Both the position numbers and the translations under genes were made by a program. DNA of 64,000 nucleotides, taken from the NCBI RefSeq assembly GCF_029893355.1, contig NZ_JARZAI010000002.1, positions 186,001 through 250,000 of the forward strand, read 5' to 3'. Under the pieces are notes generated by a model. The model was not told where the DNA came from. It saw nothing but the letters and a program-made list of their open reading frames with translations, and searched no databases. Below are positions 24,915 through 34,292 of the stretch, piece after piece; positions within the stretch are counted from its first letter, which is position 1, and every line of letters starts with the position of its first letter. The stretch is from Kitasatospora sp. MAA4 (GTDB taxonomy: Bacteria > Actinomycetota > Actinomycetes > Streptomycetales > Streptomycetaceae).

Positions 24915-25053
24915 CGCCTCGTTGTTGCCTCTCCGCGTTCATTCCTGTTGCCAGCTGAACTGTGCCCAGGTCGGTGGCATGGCGGCATCGGTAGAAATAC
25001 GCGGTTCGACTACGCAATCGGGGCGCGACGGGGACGGGTGAGGGGACCGGCAT
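24915..25053. other. Intergenic DNA left of the duplicated guaB1 promoter block
   Basis: Divergent spacer between the septum-formation gene and the stranded guaB1 promoter. I see no gene or clear structure in it. Confidence 0.5.
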
Positions 25054-25292
25054 TTGTAGGTTCCTACGAAGCAGGACGTTGAATCGGTGATCTCTGTTGT
25101 GTGGATCTTCAGCGTTCGCGTGTGAACTGGCTTTCGACCTGGGTATCGGCAAGTATTGACGGTTGGGTGCGGGACGCCCGAGTGCGCCCTGCGGCCGAGC
25201 CGCCTTCGCATCCGAGGTGTACCGGCTCCCAGTCGGAGAGCCCCTTTCATGCGCTTCTGGAACGACCTCAAGCCCGCGTACGACCTCACGTA
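25054..25292 (+). repeat. Left copy of duplicated guaB1 upstream block (native promoter, attL side)
   Basis: This 239-bp block is clearly similar to 32572-32835. Shared landmarks in order are a TTGTAG-loop-CTAC(A/G)A hairpin, GTGGATCTTCA, TGAACTGGCTTTCGA, GGGTATCGGCAAGTATTGAC followed by GGTTGGGTGCGG, GAGGTGTACC, an ATGCGCTTCT start and the 16-bp core. It is read as the host's own guaB1 promoter and 5' end, cut off by integration of the element. TTGACG at 25157-25162 is a possible -35 box conserved in both copies. Confidence 0.8.
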
Positions 25293-25293
25293 G
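25249..25293 (+). pseudogene. guaB1: Stranded native 5' end of guaB1 (14 codons)
   Basis: ATG 25249 encodes MRFWNDLKPAYDLT and then a TAG created at the element junction. This matches the N-terminus I expect for streptomycete GuaB1 ([19 protein letters not shown]). The rest of the gene now lies 7.5 kb away behind the element, fused to a different 5' end. The mini-ORF ends 20 bp before the integrase GTG, so the old promoter probably now drives the integrase. Confidence 0.75.
25277..25292 (+). repeat. attL core (16 bp)
   Basis: CGTACGACCTCACGTA is identical to 32820-32835. The identity stops abruptly on the element side (GAATACTG here, CGACGACG at the right), as expected for a serine-integrase junction. 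The core has inverted ends (TACG and CGTA). Confidence 0.8.
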
Positions 25294-25312
25294 AATACTG
25301 ATTGACGGTCAC

Positions 25313-26830
25313 GTGAGCCTGGGGGTTCGAACGTTGGACAGGTACGGGTTGTACGAGCGGCTCTCGCGGGCCACCGAGGCGAGTACGTCGATCGAGCGTC
25401 AGGACGAGGCCGCCCGGGCGGAGGTGAAGCGCCGCGGTGGGCGGGTGGTCGGCACCTTTGTCGACGAGGGGGTCTCCGGGGCTCTCCCGCCGATGGACCG
25501 CCCTGCGATGAAGGAGTTGCTCCAGCAGCTCTCGGGGATGGATGCGGTGATGGTCTGGAAGATCGACCGGATCGCCCGTTCCTTCCTTGGCTTCGCCGAG
25601 ATCGTCAAGGAGCTGGACAAGTACGGCATCGCGCTGGTGTCGGCGACCGAGCCCATCGATATGACGGGCCCGACAGGCCGGGCGATGGCCCAGATGATCG
25701 CGGTCTTCGCTGAGTTGGAACGCGAGATGATCAAGGCCCGGGTTGCCGACTCCATGCGGAAGGCCAAGGAGGAGAACCGCTTCCACGGCGGGCGCATCCC
25801 GTACGGCCTGACCGTGGCTGACCACCAAAATGGCAAGGGCCGGGTGCTGGTGCGGGATCACCACGCAGTCGGGGTCCTTCGGGAGGTGCTGCTCTGGGTG
25901 CTCGAAGGGGCGACCATGGCGGAGTGCGCTCGACGCCTGAACGACCGCAAGGAACCGACGAGTCGACAGCGCGGCGCGGTGCTCAAGGGATTGGCGAAGG
26001 CTGAGGCTGCGCAGTGGCGAGGGGTCTCGCTCAAGCGGATCCTCGCGTCACCCACCATGCTCGGCTATCGGCCGCTCCCGGGCGGAAGAGTGCAGGCAGA
26101 CGACGACGGGCATTCCGTGCTCGTCTGGGACCCGGTCTTCAGCCGTGACGAATGGGACACCCTGCAGACATGCCTGGCCGAGATGGAGCAGGGCCCGCGC
26201 AAGGCGCCGGCTGCCTCGCACTGGCTGTCCGGTGTCCTCAAGTGCACGGTGTGCGGCGGCAATCTCAAGCAATGGGTCTCCGGGACAGGGCTGCGCGCGT
26301 TCACCTGCAGAGGCCGCGAGACTGCAGCACACACTCCGACGGTCTACGTTCCGGCGGCGCTGGTGGCGGACTGGGCCCGAGAGCAGTTCCCGGTTGTGTA
26401 CGGCATCTTGCCCGAGGTGGAACGGCGATGGGTCCCCGGTAGTGATGCGACCCGCGAGCTGTCCGATGTTCGGGCTGCCATCAGACGACTCCGGGACGAC
26501 CGGGATGTGGGCCTCTTCGATGACGACGAGGACGACTATCGAGAGCGGATGGCCCGTTTGGTCGAGCGCCGCAAGGTTCTTCAGACGGTGCCTCAGGTCG
26601 AGCCACACTGGGAGGAGCACCGCACCGGGCGGTCCCTGGCCGAGGTGTGGCATGGTCTCTCGGACGAGCGGCGAGGCCAGCTGATGATCGAGTATGGGCT
26701 CGCCGTATGGGTCGACCCGGCTCCCACCAAGGCGAAGAACACGCCAGTGGCGTCGCGTGCACAGTTCGGGCCGGCCTCACCCAGGGAAGACGCGTTGGCT
26801 GCTGTCGCGTATGCGGAAGAAGTCTGCTGA
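25313..26830 (+). CDS. int: Large serine recombinase (site-specific integrase)
   Basis: A 505-residue large serine integrase. The N-terminal catalytic domain has the nucleophile context LYERLSRATEASTSIERQ near residue 15, DRIARSF near residue 85 and GRAMAQMIAVFAELEREMIKAR near 120. It continues into the recombinase domain (GGRIPYGLTV) and a zinc ribbon (LKCTVCGGNLKQW, then FTCRG). A coiled region rich in charged residues lies around 390-440. GTG 25313 is chosen; TTG 25334 is an alternative. It begins 20 bp inside attL, reading into the element, the usual position for an integrase that acts on flanking att sites. Confidence 0.92.
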   Translation: MSLGVRTLDRYGLYERLSRATEASTSIERQDEAARAEVKRRGGRVVGTFVDEGVSGALPPMDRPAMKELLQQLSGMDAVMVWKIDRIARSFLGFAEIVKELDKYGIALVSATEPIDMTGPTGRAMAQMIAVFAELEREMIKARVADSMRKAKEENRFHGGRIPYGLTVADHQNGKGRVLVRDHHAVGVLREVLLWVLEGATMAECARRLNDRKEPTSRQRGAVLKGLAKAEAAQWRGVSLKRILASPTMLGYRPLPGGRVQADDDGHSVLVWDPVFSRDEWDTLQTCLAEMEQGPRKAPAASHWLSGVLKCTVCGGNLKQWVSGTGLRAFTCRGRETAAHTPTVYVPAALVADWAREQFPVVYGILPEVERRWVPGSDATRELSDVRAAIRRLRDDRDVGLFDDDEDDYRERMARLVERRKVLQTVPQVEPHWEEHRTGRSLAEVWHGLSDERRGQLMIEYGLAVWVDPAPTKAKNTPVASRAQFGPASPREDALAAVAYAEEVC

Positions 26831-27234
26831 GAGAACGGGACAGCCGTGGTCCGGTCGAAAGCAGGATGTGCGCTCGGGTAACCGGGCACCCCTGGTAGTC
26901 GACTCGATCGGCCGCTTGACCCGAAGGTCAAGGGTGCGACAGCCGGGCAGCCGGTGGCAAGGGGCGGGGAGCGTGGGAGTTCAATACGCAGGCCGGACTT
27001 GTGCCACCGTCCACCCTGGAATGGGCCTCTGCGGCGCTGGATTTGGACGCACCATGAACCGACGCTGCGATGGAAGTCTGCCCCTTTGGCTGCGCCCTCT
27101 AAACATACTGACAGTCAGAAGGACGGGATGGGGAAACCAAACAGCAAGCCGTCGGCTGAGGACTGCCCTGAGCCCGGTGTTCGGAGAATGTCGCCACCTG
27201 GCAGCGTCCCTCGAACACCGCCCGGGACAGACAG
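26831..27234. other. Intergenic DNA after the integrase
   Basis: About 400 bp without a gene I can support. A 7-bp hairpin with a CGAA loop (26915-26932, CTTGACC/GGTCAAG) could be a weak integrase terminator. The rest looks like decayed sequence. Confidence 0.4.
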
Positions 27235-27590
27235 CCCGCGAACGCACGCCGCACATGATCAAGGCGCGCACGCTGGTTCTCGATCCAGCCGGCCGACGGT
27301 GAGTGAGGCAGACTGACCGTCACCTGCGAGGAAGGAGCGTCCTGAAGCGACACTGAGCCACGAGACGAACCGGTTTCCGGCGAGCCTGTCGAGGACTTCC
27401 TCCTACTTGTCCAGGTCATCGGACGTGATGCCGACGGGGAAGCTGCCGTTGACTGTCCCGGCCGACACGATGAACTCGCAGTCGAGGAAGTCGCTGCCCG
27501 GGGCCGGCCGCTCCAGCACGCGGAGACAGACGGCGTGACCGCTCGTCCCCGCAGAAAAGCCACATAGCGCTCTCTCGAAGGAAGTTGGCA
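27235..27590 (-). pseudogene. Decayed DUF5959-like gene
   Basis: On the minus strand, one frame reads VCLRVLERPAPGSDFLDCE, then FIVSAGTVNGSFPVGITSDD and LDK, followed by a TAG at 27403-27405, then EEVLDRLAGNRFVSWL. TGG to TAG would explain the stop, since W is expected there. Near 27325 the family-like sequence moves to another frame and continues VTVSLPHSPSAGWIENQRARL, then DHVRRAF. The pattern matches DUF5959-type proteins as I remember them. With one stop, one frameshift and no start codon in place, it is non-functional. Confidence 0.55.
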
Positions 27591-27658
27591 GTAGATCAAG
27601 GCGGGTACCCCTACTCTCTTACCGTGATTGCTCGGATCATCTGAGTAGGGAGCGATGT

Positions 27659-28075
27659 ATGGACCCGATCGTGCTGGCGGCGGGCACCGCGCTGGTGGGA
27701 GCGATGGCCACGGATAGCTGGGAGGGCGCCCGGGCCGCTCTGGTCGCACTATGGCGGCGTGTGCACCAGGACCAAGCCGGGGCGATCGAGGTGGAACTCG
27801 CCCAGGTCCGTGCCCAGGTCATCGCCGCGCGGGGCGCTGGGAACACCGAGGCGGAGCAGGTTCTCGCTGGGAACTGGCAGTTGCGGCTGAGAGAGTTGTT
27901 GGCCACAGATCCAACGCTTGAGGGTGATCTGCGTCGCTTGCTGGACGAGCAGCTCGCCCCGGCGCTCGCAGCGGACGGTCCAATCGAGTCCGCAATGATC
28001 ACGATGAGGGCGAAAGTCTCCGGGCATGGCCGCGTGTACCAGGCAGGTCGCGACCAGCACATCATCGACCGTTGA
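27659..28075 (+). CDS. Putative amyloid-signalled effector (Bell-like domain plus C-terminal BASS-type motif)
   Basis: A 138-residue protein starting at ATG 27659 (GTAGGGAG upstream). The N-terminus MDPIVLAAGTALVGAMATDSW is hydrophobic and is followed by a helical bundle-like region to about residue 115, resembling Bell-type membrane-targeting effector domains found next to bacterial NLR-like genes. The last 18 residues contain GRVYQAGRDQHI, almost the same motif as at the N-terminus of the next protein. Such paired motifs are the bacterial amyloid signalling sequences (BASS, related to RHIM/PP), in which the sensor's motif templates assembly of the effector's motif. It overlaps or abuts the STAND gene, so they are one operon. 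The domain name is from memory and should be checked with a profile. Confidence 0.65.
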   Translation: MDPIVLAAGTALVGAMATDSWEGARAALVALWRRVHQDQAGAIEVELAQVRAQVIAARGAGNTEAEQVLAGNWQLRLRELLATDPTLEGDLRRLLDEQLAPALAADGPIESAMITMRAKVSGHGRVYQAGRDQHIIDR

Positions 28076-28110
28076 ATCCGCGGATCGAGCGACCTGGCGG
28101 CGAGGAGCAC

Positions 28111-31100
28111 ATGCATCTCCGCGCCGCGGCGTCCGATTCGGCTCGGATCTATCAGGCTGGCGGTGATCAGCACATCGCTGAACAGGGAGACGTACACCTG
28201 CACTACGAGGATGGTGTGCGGTACGCACGACGTGTTGGATCGGGCGCAACGGTAGAGGAGTGCCCGTATCCGGGCTTGGCCGCATTCGGCGCCCAGCAGG
28301 CTCGATGGTTCTTCGGACGTGAGGGGCTGACCGCGGAACTGACGGCGCGTCTGGACGATCGGCTGCGAACGGGAGGCCCGCTGGTAGTGGTCGCTCCCTC
28401 CGGAGCGGGTAAGTCTTCGTTACTGAGCGCAGGCCTGCTTCCTGCGATCACGCGCGGCGCTCTTCCCACCGCCGGGTCCTCGCAATGGCCCTGTGTGCTG
28501 CTCACTCCGACAGCTCACCCGCTCCTGTCTCTGGCCGTTCATCTGGCGCCGCTCCTCGGCGTCGACTTGGACGCGTTGGCCGAGGTGTTGGAGACCGGAC
28601 AGACCGCATTCACCGGCCTGGTGAGCAAGGCACTTGATGCGATGCCGTGCGACGGCGACGACAATGACGTTCGGTTAGTCATCGTGATCGATCAGCTTGA
28701 AGAGCTGTTCACGCTCTGCGCGGACGACCGGGAGCGGCACGGCTTTCTTGACCTGGTCACCTCGCTGACCCGGGTGAGGCCGGGAGGCGAACGACCGGTG
28801 GCCCTGGTCGTGTACGGGTTGCGGTCGGACTTCTATACCGCGTGCACGGGCTACCCACAGTTGCGGGCTGTGCTGCAGGATGGTCAGGTGCTGGTCGGAC
28901 CGATGTCTGAAGCCGGGTTGAGGGAAGCGATCCTCTTCCCAGCGCGTGCGGTGGGCCTGCATGTGGAGCCGGGCCTGGTCGAGCTTCTGCTGAGTGACCT
29001 CCGACAGGTCACGAGCGACCACTCGGCAGGTGAGGTGCCAGGTGTCCGTGAGGCAGCCAGCTACGAGGCTGGGCGCCTTCCACTGCTGGCGCACGCCTTG
29101 CGGGCCACCTGGCAGCAGCGGCACGGTCATACCCTCACGGTGGACGGCTATCGTGCCACGGGAGGAATCCACCACGCCGTCGCCACCACCGCGGATCGCC
29201 TCTTCGCAGGACTGGACCCGGCCGGCCAGCGGGCGGCACAGACCATGTTTCTCCGGTTGGTCAGGATCGGCGACGAGGCCCAGGACACGCGCCGACGCGT
29301 CCCGCACGCCGATCTGTTGGATGCCGGAGCCCGTTCGGGCTCGACAGCTGCTGTTGTCGACGTCTTCACCCAGGGCCGACTGCTGACCCGTAGTCGTGAC
29401 ACTGTCGAGATCACCCACGAAGCCCTGCTGCACGCGTGGCCGCGACTTTGCCACTGGATCGACATCGACCGGGCCGACAGCCTCACCCGTCAGAAGCTTG
29501 AGGAAGCCGCCGCGGTCTGGGAACGCAGCCACCGCGACAGCAGTACTGTCTACCGGGGTAGTCTGCTGGCAGAGGCCCGCGATTGGTCCGCCCTGTCTCA
29601 CGAGGGCGAGACTAGTTCGACCGCATCGAGGTTTCTCGCCGCTTCGATACAGCAGGAACGCAGGGGCGCCTGGCTACGACGCGTTGTCATTTCCACGCTG
29701 TCTGCGCTGGTTGTCATCGCTTCCGGGACGGCGGTAGTCGCAGTCCAGCAGCGCGCCAGCGCGCGCGCCCAACGCGACATCGCCACCGCGAGTCAGATCA
29801 TCTCCGAAGCCGATAGGCTGCGGACCACCGATCCCGCCTTGTCAGCCCAATTAGACATCGCCGCCTACCGGTTGCGACCGAGTCCGGATCTCTACACCCA
29901 ACTGGTCGCCGACACGAACGTTCCGCAGTCGACCGCTCTGGGTAGCACCAGTTCCGTAGCGGGCTCGGTGGCGTTCAGTCCTGATCGGCGCACTTTCGCC
30001 ACTGCGGACGTCGGTCCCGGGAACAGCGGTACGGTGCAGTTGTGGGACATCCGCGATCTGGCTCACCCGCTACCGCTGGGTCAGCCTCTGGTTACCAGCC
30101 TTGCTGTCACGTCGATGGTGTTCAGTCCTGACGGGCAGACGCTGGCGGCAGCCAGTGACGGCGACCAGCTCGGTGGCGCAGTCAACGGTGCGGTGCAGCT
30201 TTTGGACCTCCACAACCTGACTCGCCCAGGGTTGCTGGGCCGGCCCCTCTCCACCCCCATCGATGGATCCGTCGTGCTTGCGTTCAGCCCCGACGGGCAC
30301 ACCCTGGTCGACGGTGGTCCCGGTCCCGGGAACAGCCACAGTACGATGCAGTTGTGGGATCTCGATGACCTGGCTCAGCCCGTACCAATCGGCAATCCCA
30401 TGGCCATCTCCAGTGTTGCTGTCACGTCGGTGTCGTTCAGTCCGGACGGGCACACTCTGGCCGAGGCTGCCTACGGCGGGACGGTGCAGTTGTGGGATTT
30501 TCATGACCGTACGCGGCCGACACGGCTCGGCCAGCCGTTGGCCAGCATCCAGGGGGGTGCCACCTCGGCAGTGTTCAGCCCCGACGGCCATATCCTGACG
30601 GATGCCAGTGCCGGGGCCATAAGTGGTGGTGCGGTGCAGGTCTGGGATATCCGCGACCCGACCGAGCCTCGTCTGCTCGACCAGCTCCCGACCGTCAGCG
30701 GCACATCAGCGGACTGGGTGGTATTCAGTACCGCCAAACAGATCATGGCAACTGTCGATGCCAGTGGCACGGTCCAATTGTGGGACACCAGTGACCCGCG
30801 GCAGCCAACGCTGTTGGGTGAGCCCCTGATCGACCCGAACGGAAGCGTCCGATCGATGGTGTTCGGCCCCGATGGGCGAACTCTGGCAGGCATTGCAAGT
30901 AATGGAACCGTGCAGCTGTGGCGTATCCCGGATACCGTTCTCAACGGCCGCACGGGTGGCGTCACCGCAATGGCGTACAGTCCCGATGGGCACACCTTGG
31001 CTGATTCGACCATCGGCATTGATGGAGACGGTGGCGGAACGGTGCAGCTGTGGGATGTGAGGAACTCAGGTGAGCCGAAGCCGTTGGGCCAGCCACTGGC

Positions 31101-32061
31101 CGCGAGCGTCACCTCCTTGGCGTTCAGCCCTGACGGACACACTCTTGCCGCCGCCGGCGGAATCGCCGGAAGCAGCGGTGTCGTTGGTCCTGCACTGCTG
31201 TGGGACGTCAGGGATCCGACTCACCCTGTGCTGCTGGGCCGACCATTTGGCATCAATGGTGACGAAATCCGATCGATGGCTTTCAGTCCCGACAGTCATA
31301 CCTTGGCCATCGCTGGCTTTAGCAACACGATTCAGCTGTGGGACGTCGCAAATCCGGCGAACCCCGTGCCGCTGGGCGATCCACTCGACACTCATGCTCA
31401 GGCGGTCACCGCGGTGGCATTCAGTCCCGACGGGAAAACCCTGACCGCTGCCACCGCCGGCCCCGACCTCGAGGGCAGCGTGCAGCTGTGGGACATCGGG
31501 GACCGACACCACCCCAGATTGCTGGGTCAGCCCCTCGGCAGTCAGACTGCCAGCGTCACGGCGGTGGCTTTCAGTCCTGATGGAAACACCCTGGGCAGTG
31601 CGGTGGACAGAGAAGCCGATGGGGCCGGTGGAAAGATCCAGCTCTGGACCGTCCGAGACCGGTCGCGACCAGCGCGCCTGGGCCAGCCCCTCACCGAGAA
31701 CAACGGCCCCATCGGGTCGGTGGCTTTCAGCCTGGACGGAAGCACCCTGGTCAGCGTCACAGGCGACACCACCGGCGGCAGTACGGTGCGGATGTGGGAT
31801 GTCCGTGACCTGTCCCACCCCGCGGCGCTGGGCCAGCCCCTGAGCATCACCGGTGCCACCAATAGTGATGGCGTCACCGGTGTGGCGTTCAGCTCTGACG
31901 GAAGCACGTTCGCCACCCTCAGTGGTGGTGTCGTGCGCCTGTGGGGGATGGATGCCAATCAGGACATCCAGAGGATCTGTGCCGCCACCCGAAACGCTCT
32001 GACAGTCCAGCAATGGCACCAGCACGTTCCGGAGGCCCCGTTCAACCCGCCCTGCCGGTGA
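28111..32061 (+). CDS. NLR-like STAND NTPase with 14 WD40 repeats and N-terminal BASS-type motif
   Basis: A 1316-residue protein. Residues 10-25 hold ARIYQAGGDQHI, the partner of the effector's C-terminal motif. Residues 50-350 are an nSTAND-type ATPase: CPYPGLAAF entry motif, Walker A APSGAGKSS at 95-103, Walker B RLVIVIDQLEELF near 190. A winged-helix/helical part follows and a membrane helix at about 525-545 (VVISTLSALVVIASGTAVVAV). From about 615 there are 14 WD40 blades (FSPDGHTLA...VQLWD), enough for two seven-bladed propellers. The ATG at 28111 has GAGGAG close upstream; TTG 28072, overlapping the effector stop, is the alternative. TTA codons occur at 28420, 28675 and 29851, so translation may need the bldA tRNA. 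Probable sensor of an anti-phage cell-death system (inference). Confidence 0.82.
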   Translation: MHLRAAASDSARIYQAGGDQHIAEQGDVHLHYEDGVRYARRVGSGATVEECPYPGLAAFGAQQARWFFGREGLTAELTARLDDRLRTGGPLVVVAPSGAGKSSLLSAGLLPAITRGALPTAGSSQWPCVLLTPTAHPLLSLAVHLAPLLGVDLDALAEVLETGQTAFTGLVSKALDAMPCDGDDNDVRLVIVIDQLEELFTLCADDRERHGFLDLVTSLTRVRPGGERPVALVVYGLRSDFYTACTGYPQLRAVLQDGQVLVGPMSEAGLREAILFPARAVGLHVEPGLVELLLSDLRQVTSDHSAGEVPGVREAASYEAGRLPLLAHALRATWQQRHGHTLTVDGYRATGGIHHAVATTADRLFAGLDPAGQRAAQTMFLRLVRIGDEAQDTRRRVPHADLLDAGARSGSTAAVVDVFTQGRLLTRSRDTVEITHEALLHAWPRLCHWIDIDRADSLTRQKLEEAAAVWERSHRDSSTVYRGSLLAEARDWSALSHEGETSSTASRFLAASIQQERRGAWLRRVVISTLSALVVIASGTAVVAVQQRASARAQRDIATASQIISEADRLRTTDPALSAQLDIAAYRLRPSPDLYTQLVADTNVPQSTALGSTSSVAGSVAFSPDRRTFATADVGPGNSGTVQLWDIRDLAHPLPLGQPLVTSLAVTSMVFSPDGQTLAAASDGDQLGGAVNGAVQLLDLHNLTRPGLLGRPLSTPIDGSVVLAFSPDGHTLVDGGPGPGNSHSTMQLWDLDDLAQPVPIGNPMAISSVAVTSVSFSPDGHTLAEAAYGGTVQLWDFHDRTRPTRLGQPLASIQGGATSAVFSPDGHILTDASAGAISGGAVQVWDIRDPTEPRLLDQLPTVSGTSADWVVFSTAKQIMATVDASGTVQLWDTSDPRQPTLLGEPLIDPNGSVRSMVFGPDGRTLAGIASNGTVQLWRIPDTVLNGRTGGVTAMAYSPDGHTLADSTIGIDGDGGGTVQLWDVRNSGEPKPLGQPLAASVTSLAFSPDGHTLAAAGGIAGSSGVVGPALLWDVRDPTHPVLLGRPFGINGDEIRSMAFSPDSHTLAIAGFSNTIQLWDVANPANPVPLGDPLDTHAQAVTAVAFSPDGKTLTAATAGPDLEGSVQLWDIGDRHHPRLLGQPLGSQTASVTAVAFSPDGNTLGSAVDREADGAGGKIQLWTVRDRSRPARLGQPLTENNGPIGSVAFSLDGSTLVSVTGDTTGGSTVRMWDVRDLSHPAALGQPLSITGATNSDGVTGVAFSSDGSTFATLSGGVVRLWGMDANQDIQRICAATRNALTVQQWHQHVPEAPFNPPCR

Positions 32062-32571
32062 CAGGCATTACTGCCCAGAGGGCGGAGGGCGCACTACTCG
32101 CCTGTTGAGGGCAGGAAGTTGGTCAGGGTGCGCCGGATTCATCAGGGAGGCGGTTGTCCTCGCACGCTTGCAGCGGGGTCCCATCATGACTGCGGCGATG
32201 ATTGGGAGTCTTGCCGGTGGCCTCCATCCATCGTGGTCCACACCTTGCGGACAAAGGTGGGGCTGCGGTGCGCCCGCCAGGCGGTGTCGCCCGGTGGCCA
32301 TCAGCCTGGACTCGACTGGCCGCACACCTGGACTTTGCCACGGCCGCCGACAGCCAGCTCCCGCCATGTACCCGCTCACTCGCCCTGGCCTGCCCCAGGC
32401 AGACGGGCAGTGCCGGCCGGGTGGCTGCCGGATGAAGGAGCGGTGGTGGGGTGCGCACCTCGCCGCGTTTTCGTCTGTCACCGCAGCTCTGCTACTACTC
32501 CCTCCTCCGCCTTGCGATGCACACACCCCACCCGCTTGCAAGCTGGACCGTAGGCTGCTGCAGGCGTATTT
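32062..32571. other. Non-coding or decayed DNA between the STAND gene and the right promoter block
   Basis: About 510 bp with only unconvincing overlapping frames on both strands, no ribosome sites and no recognisable motifs. It may be remnant sequence of lost cargo. Confidence 0.45.
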
Positions 32572-34231
<1,660 letters not shown>

Positions 34232-34245
34232 TCCCTCAAACGGAA

Positions 34246-34281
34246 AAGCCCCCGGTCGCTGGAAGCAACGGCCGGGGGCTT
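34246..34281. terminator. Terminator between guaB1 and chitinase
   Basis: AAGCCCCCGG (34246-34255) pairs with CCGGGGGCTT (34272-34281). It sits 14 bp after guaB1 and 12 bp before the convergent chitinase stop, so it can serve both. Confidence 0.85.
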
Positions 34282-34292
34282 CGCACTGTCCG

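Noticed and set aside
26915..26932. tRNA fragment after the integrase
   Set aside because: Only a 7-bp stem with a CGAA loop is present; no acceptor stem, D-arm or T-arm follows. The element is anchored in guaB1, not a tRNA.
29940..31960. DNA tandem repeat or CRISPR-like array
   Set aside because: The periodicity is at protein level: 14 diverged WD40 blades of unequal length.
32068..32541. Overlapping 110-157 residue frames on both strands right of the STAND gene
   Set aside because: No ribosome sites, no motifs, and several frames open at once, typical of non-coding high-GC DNA.
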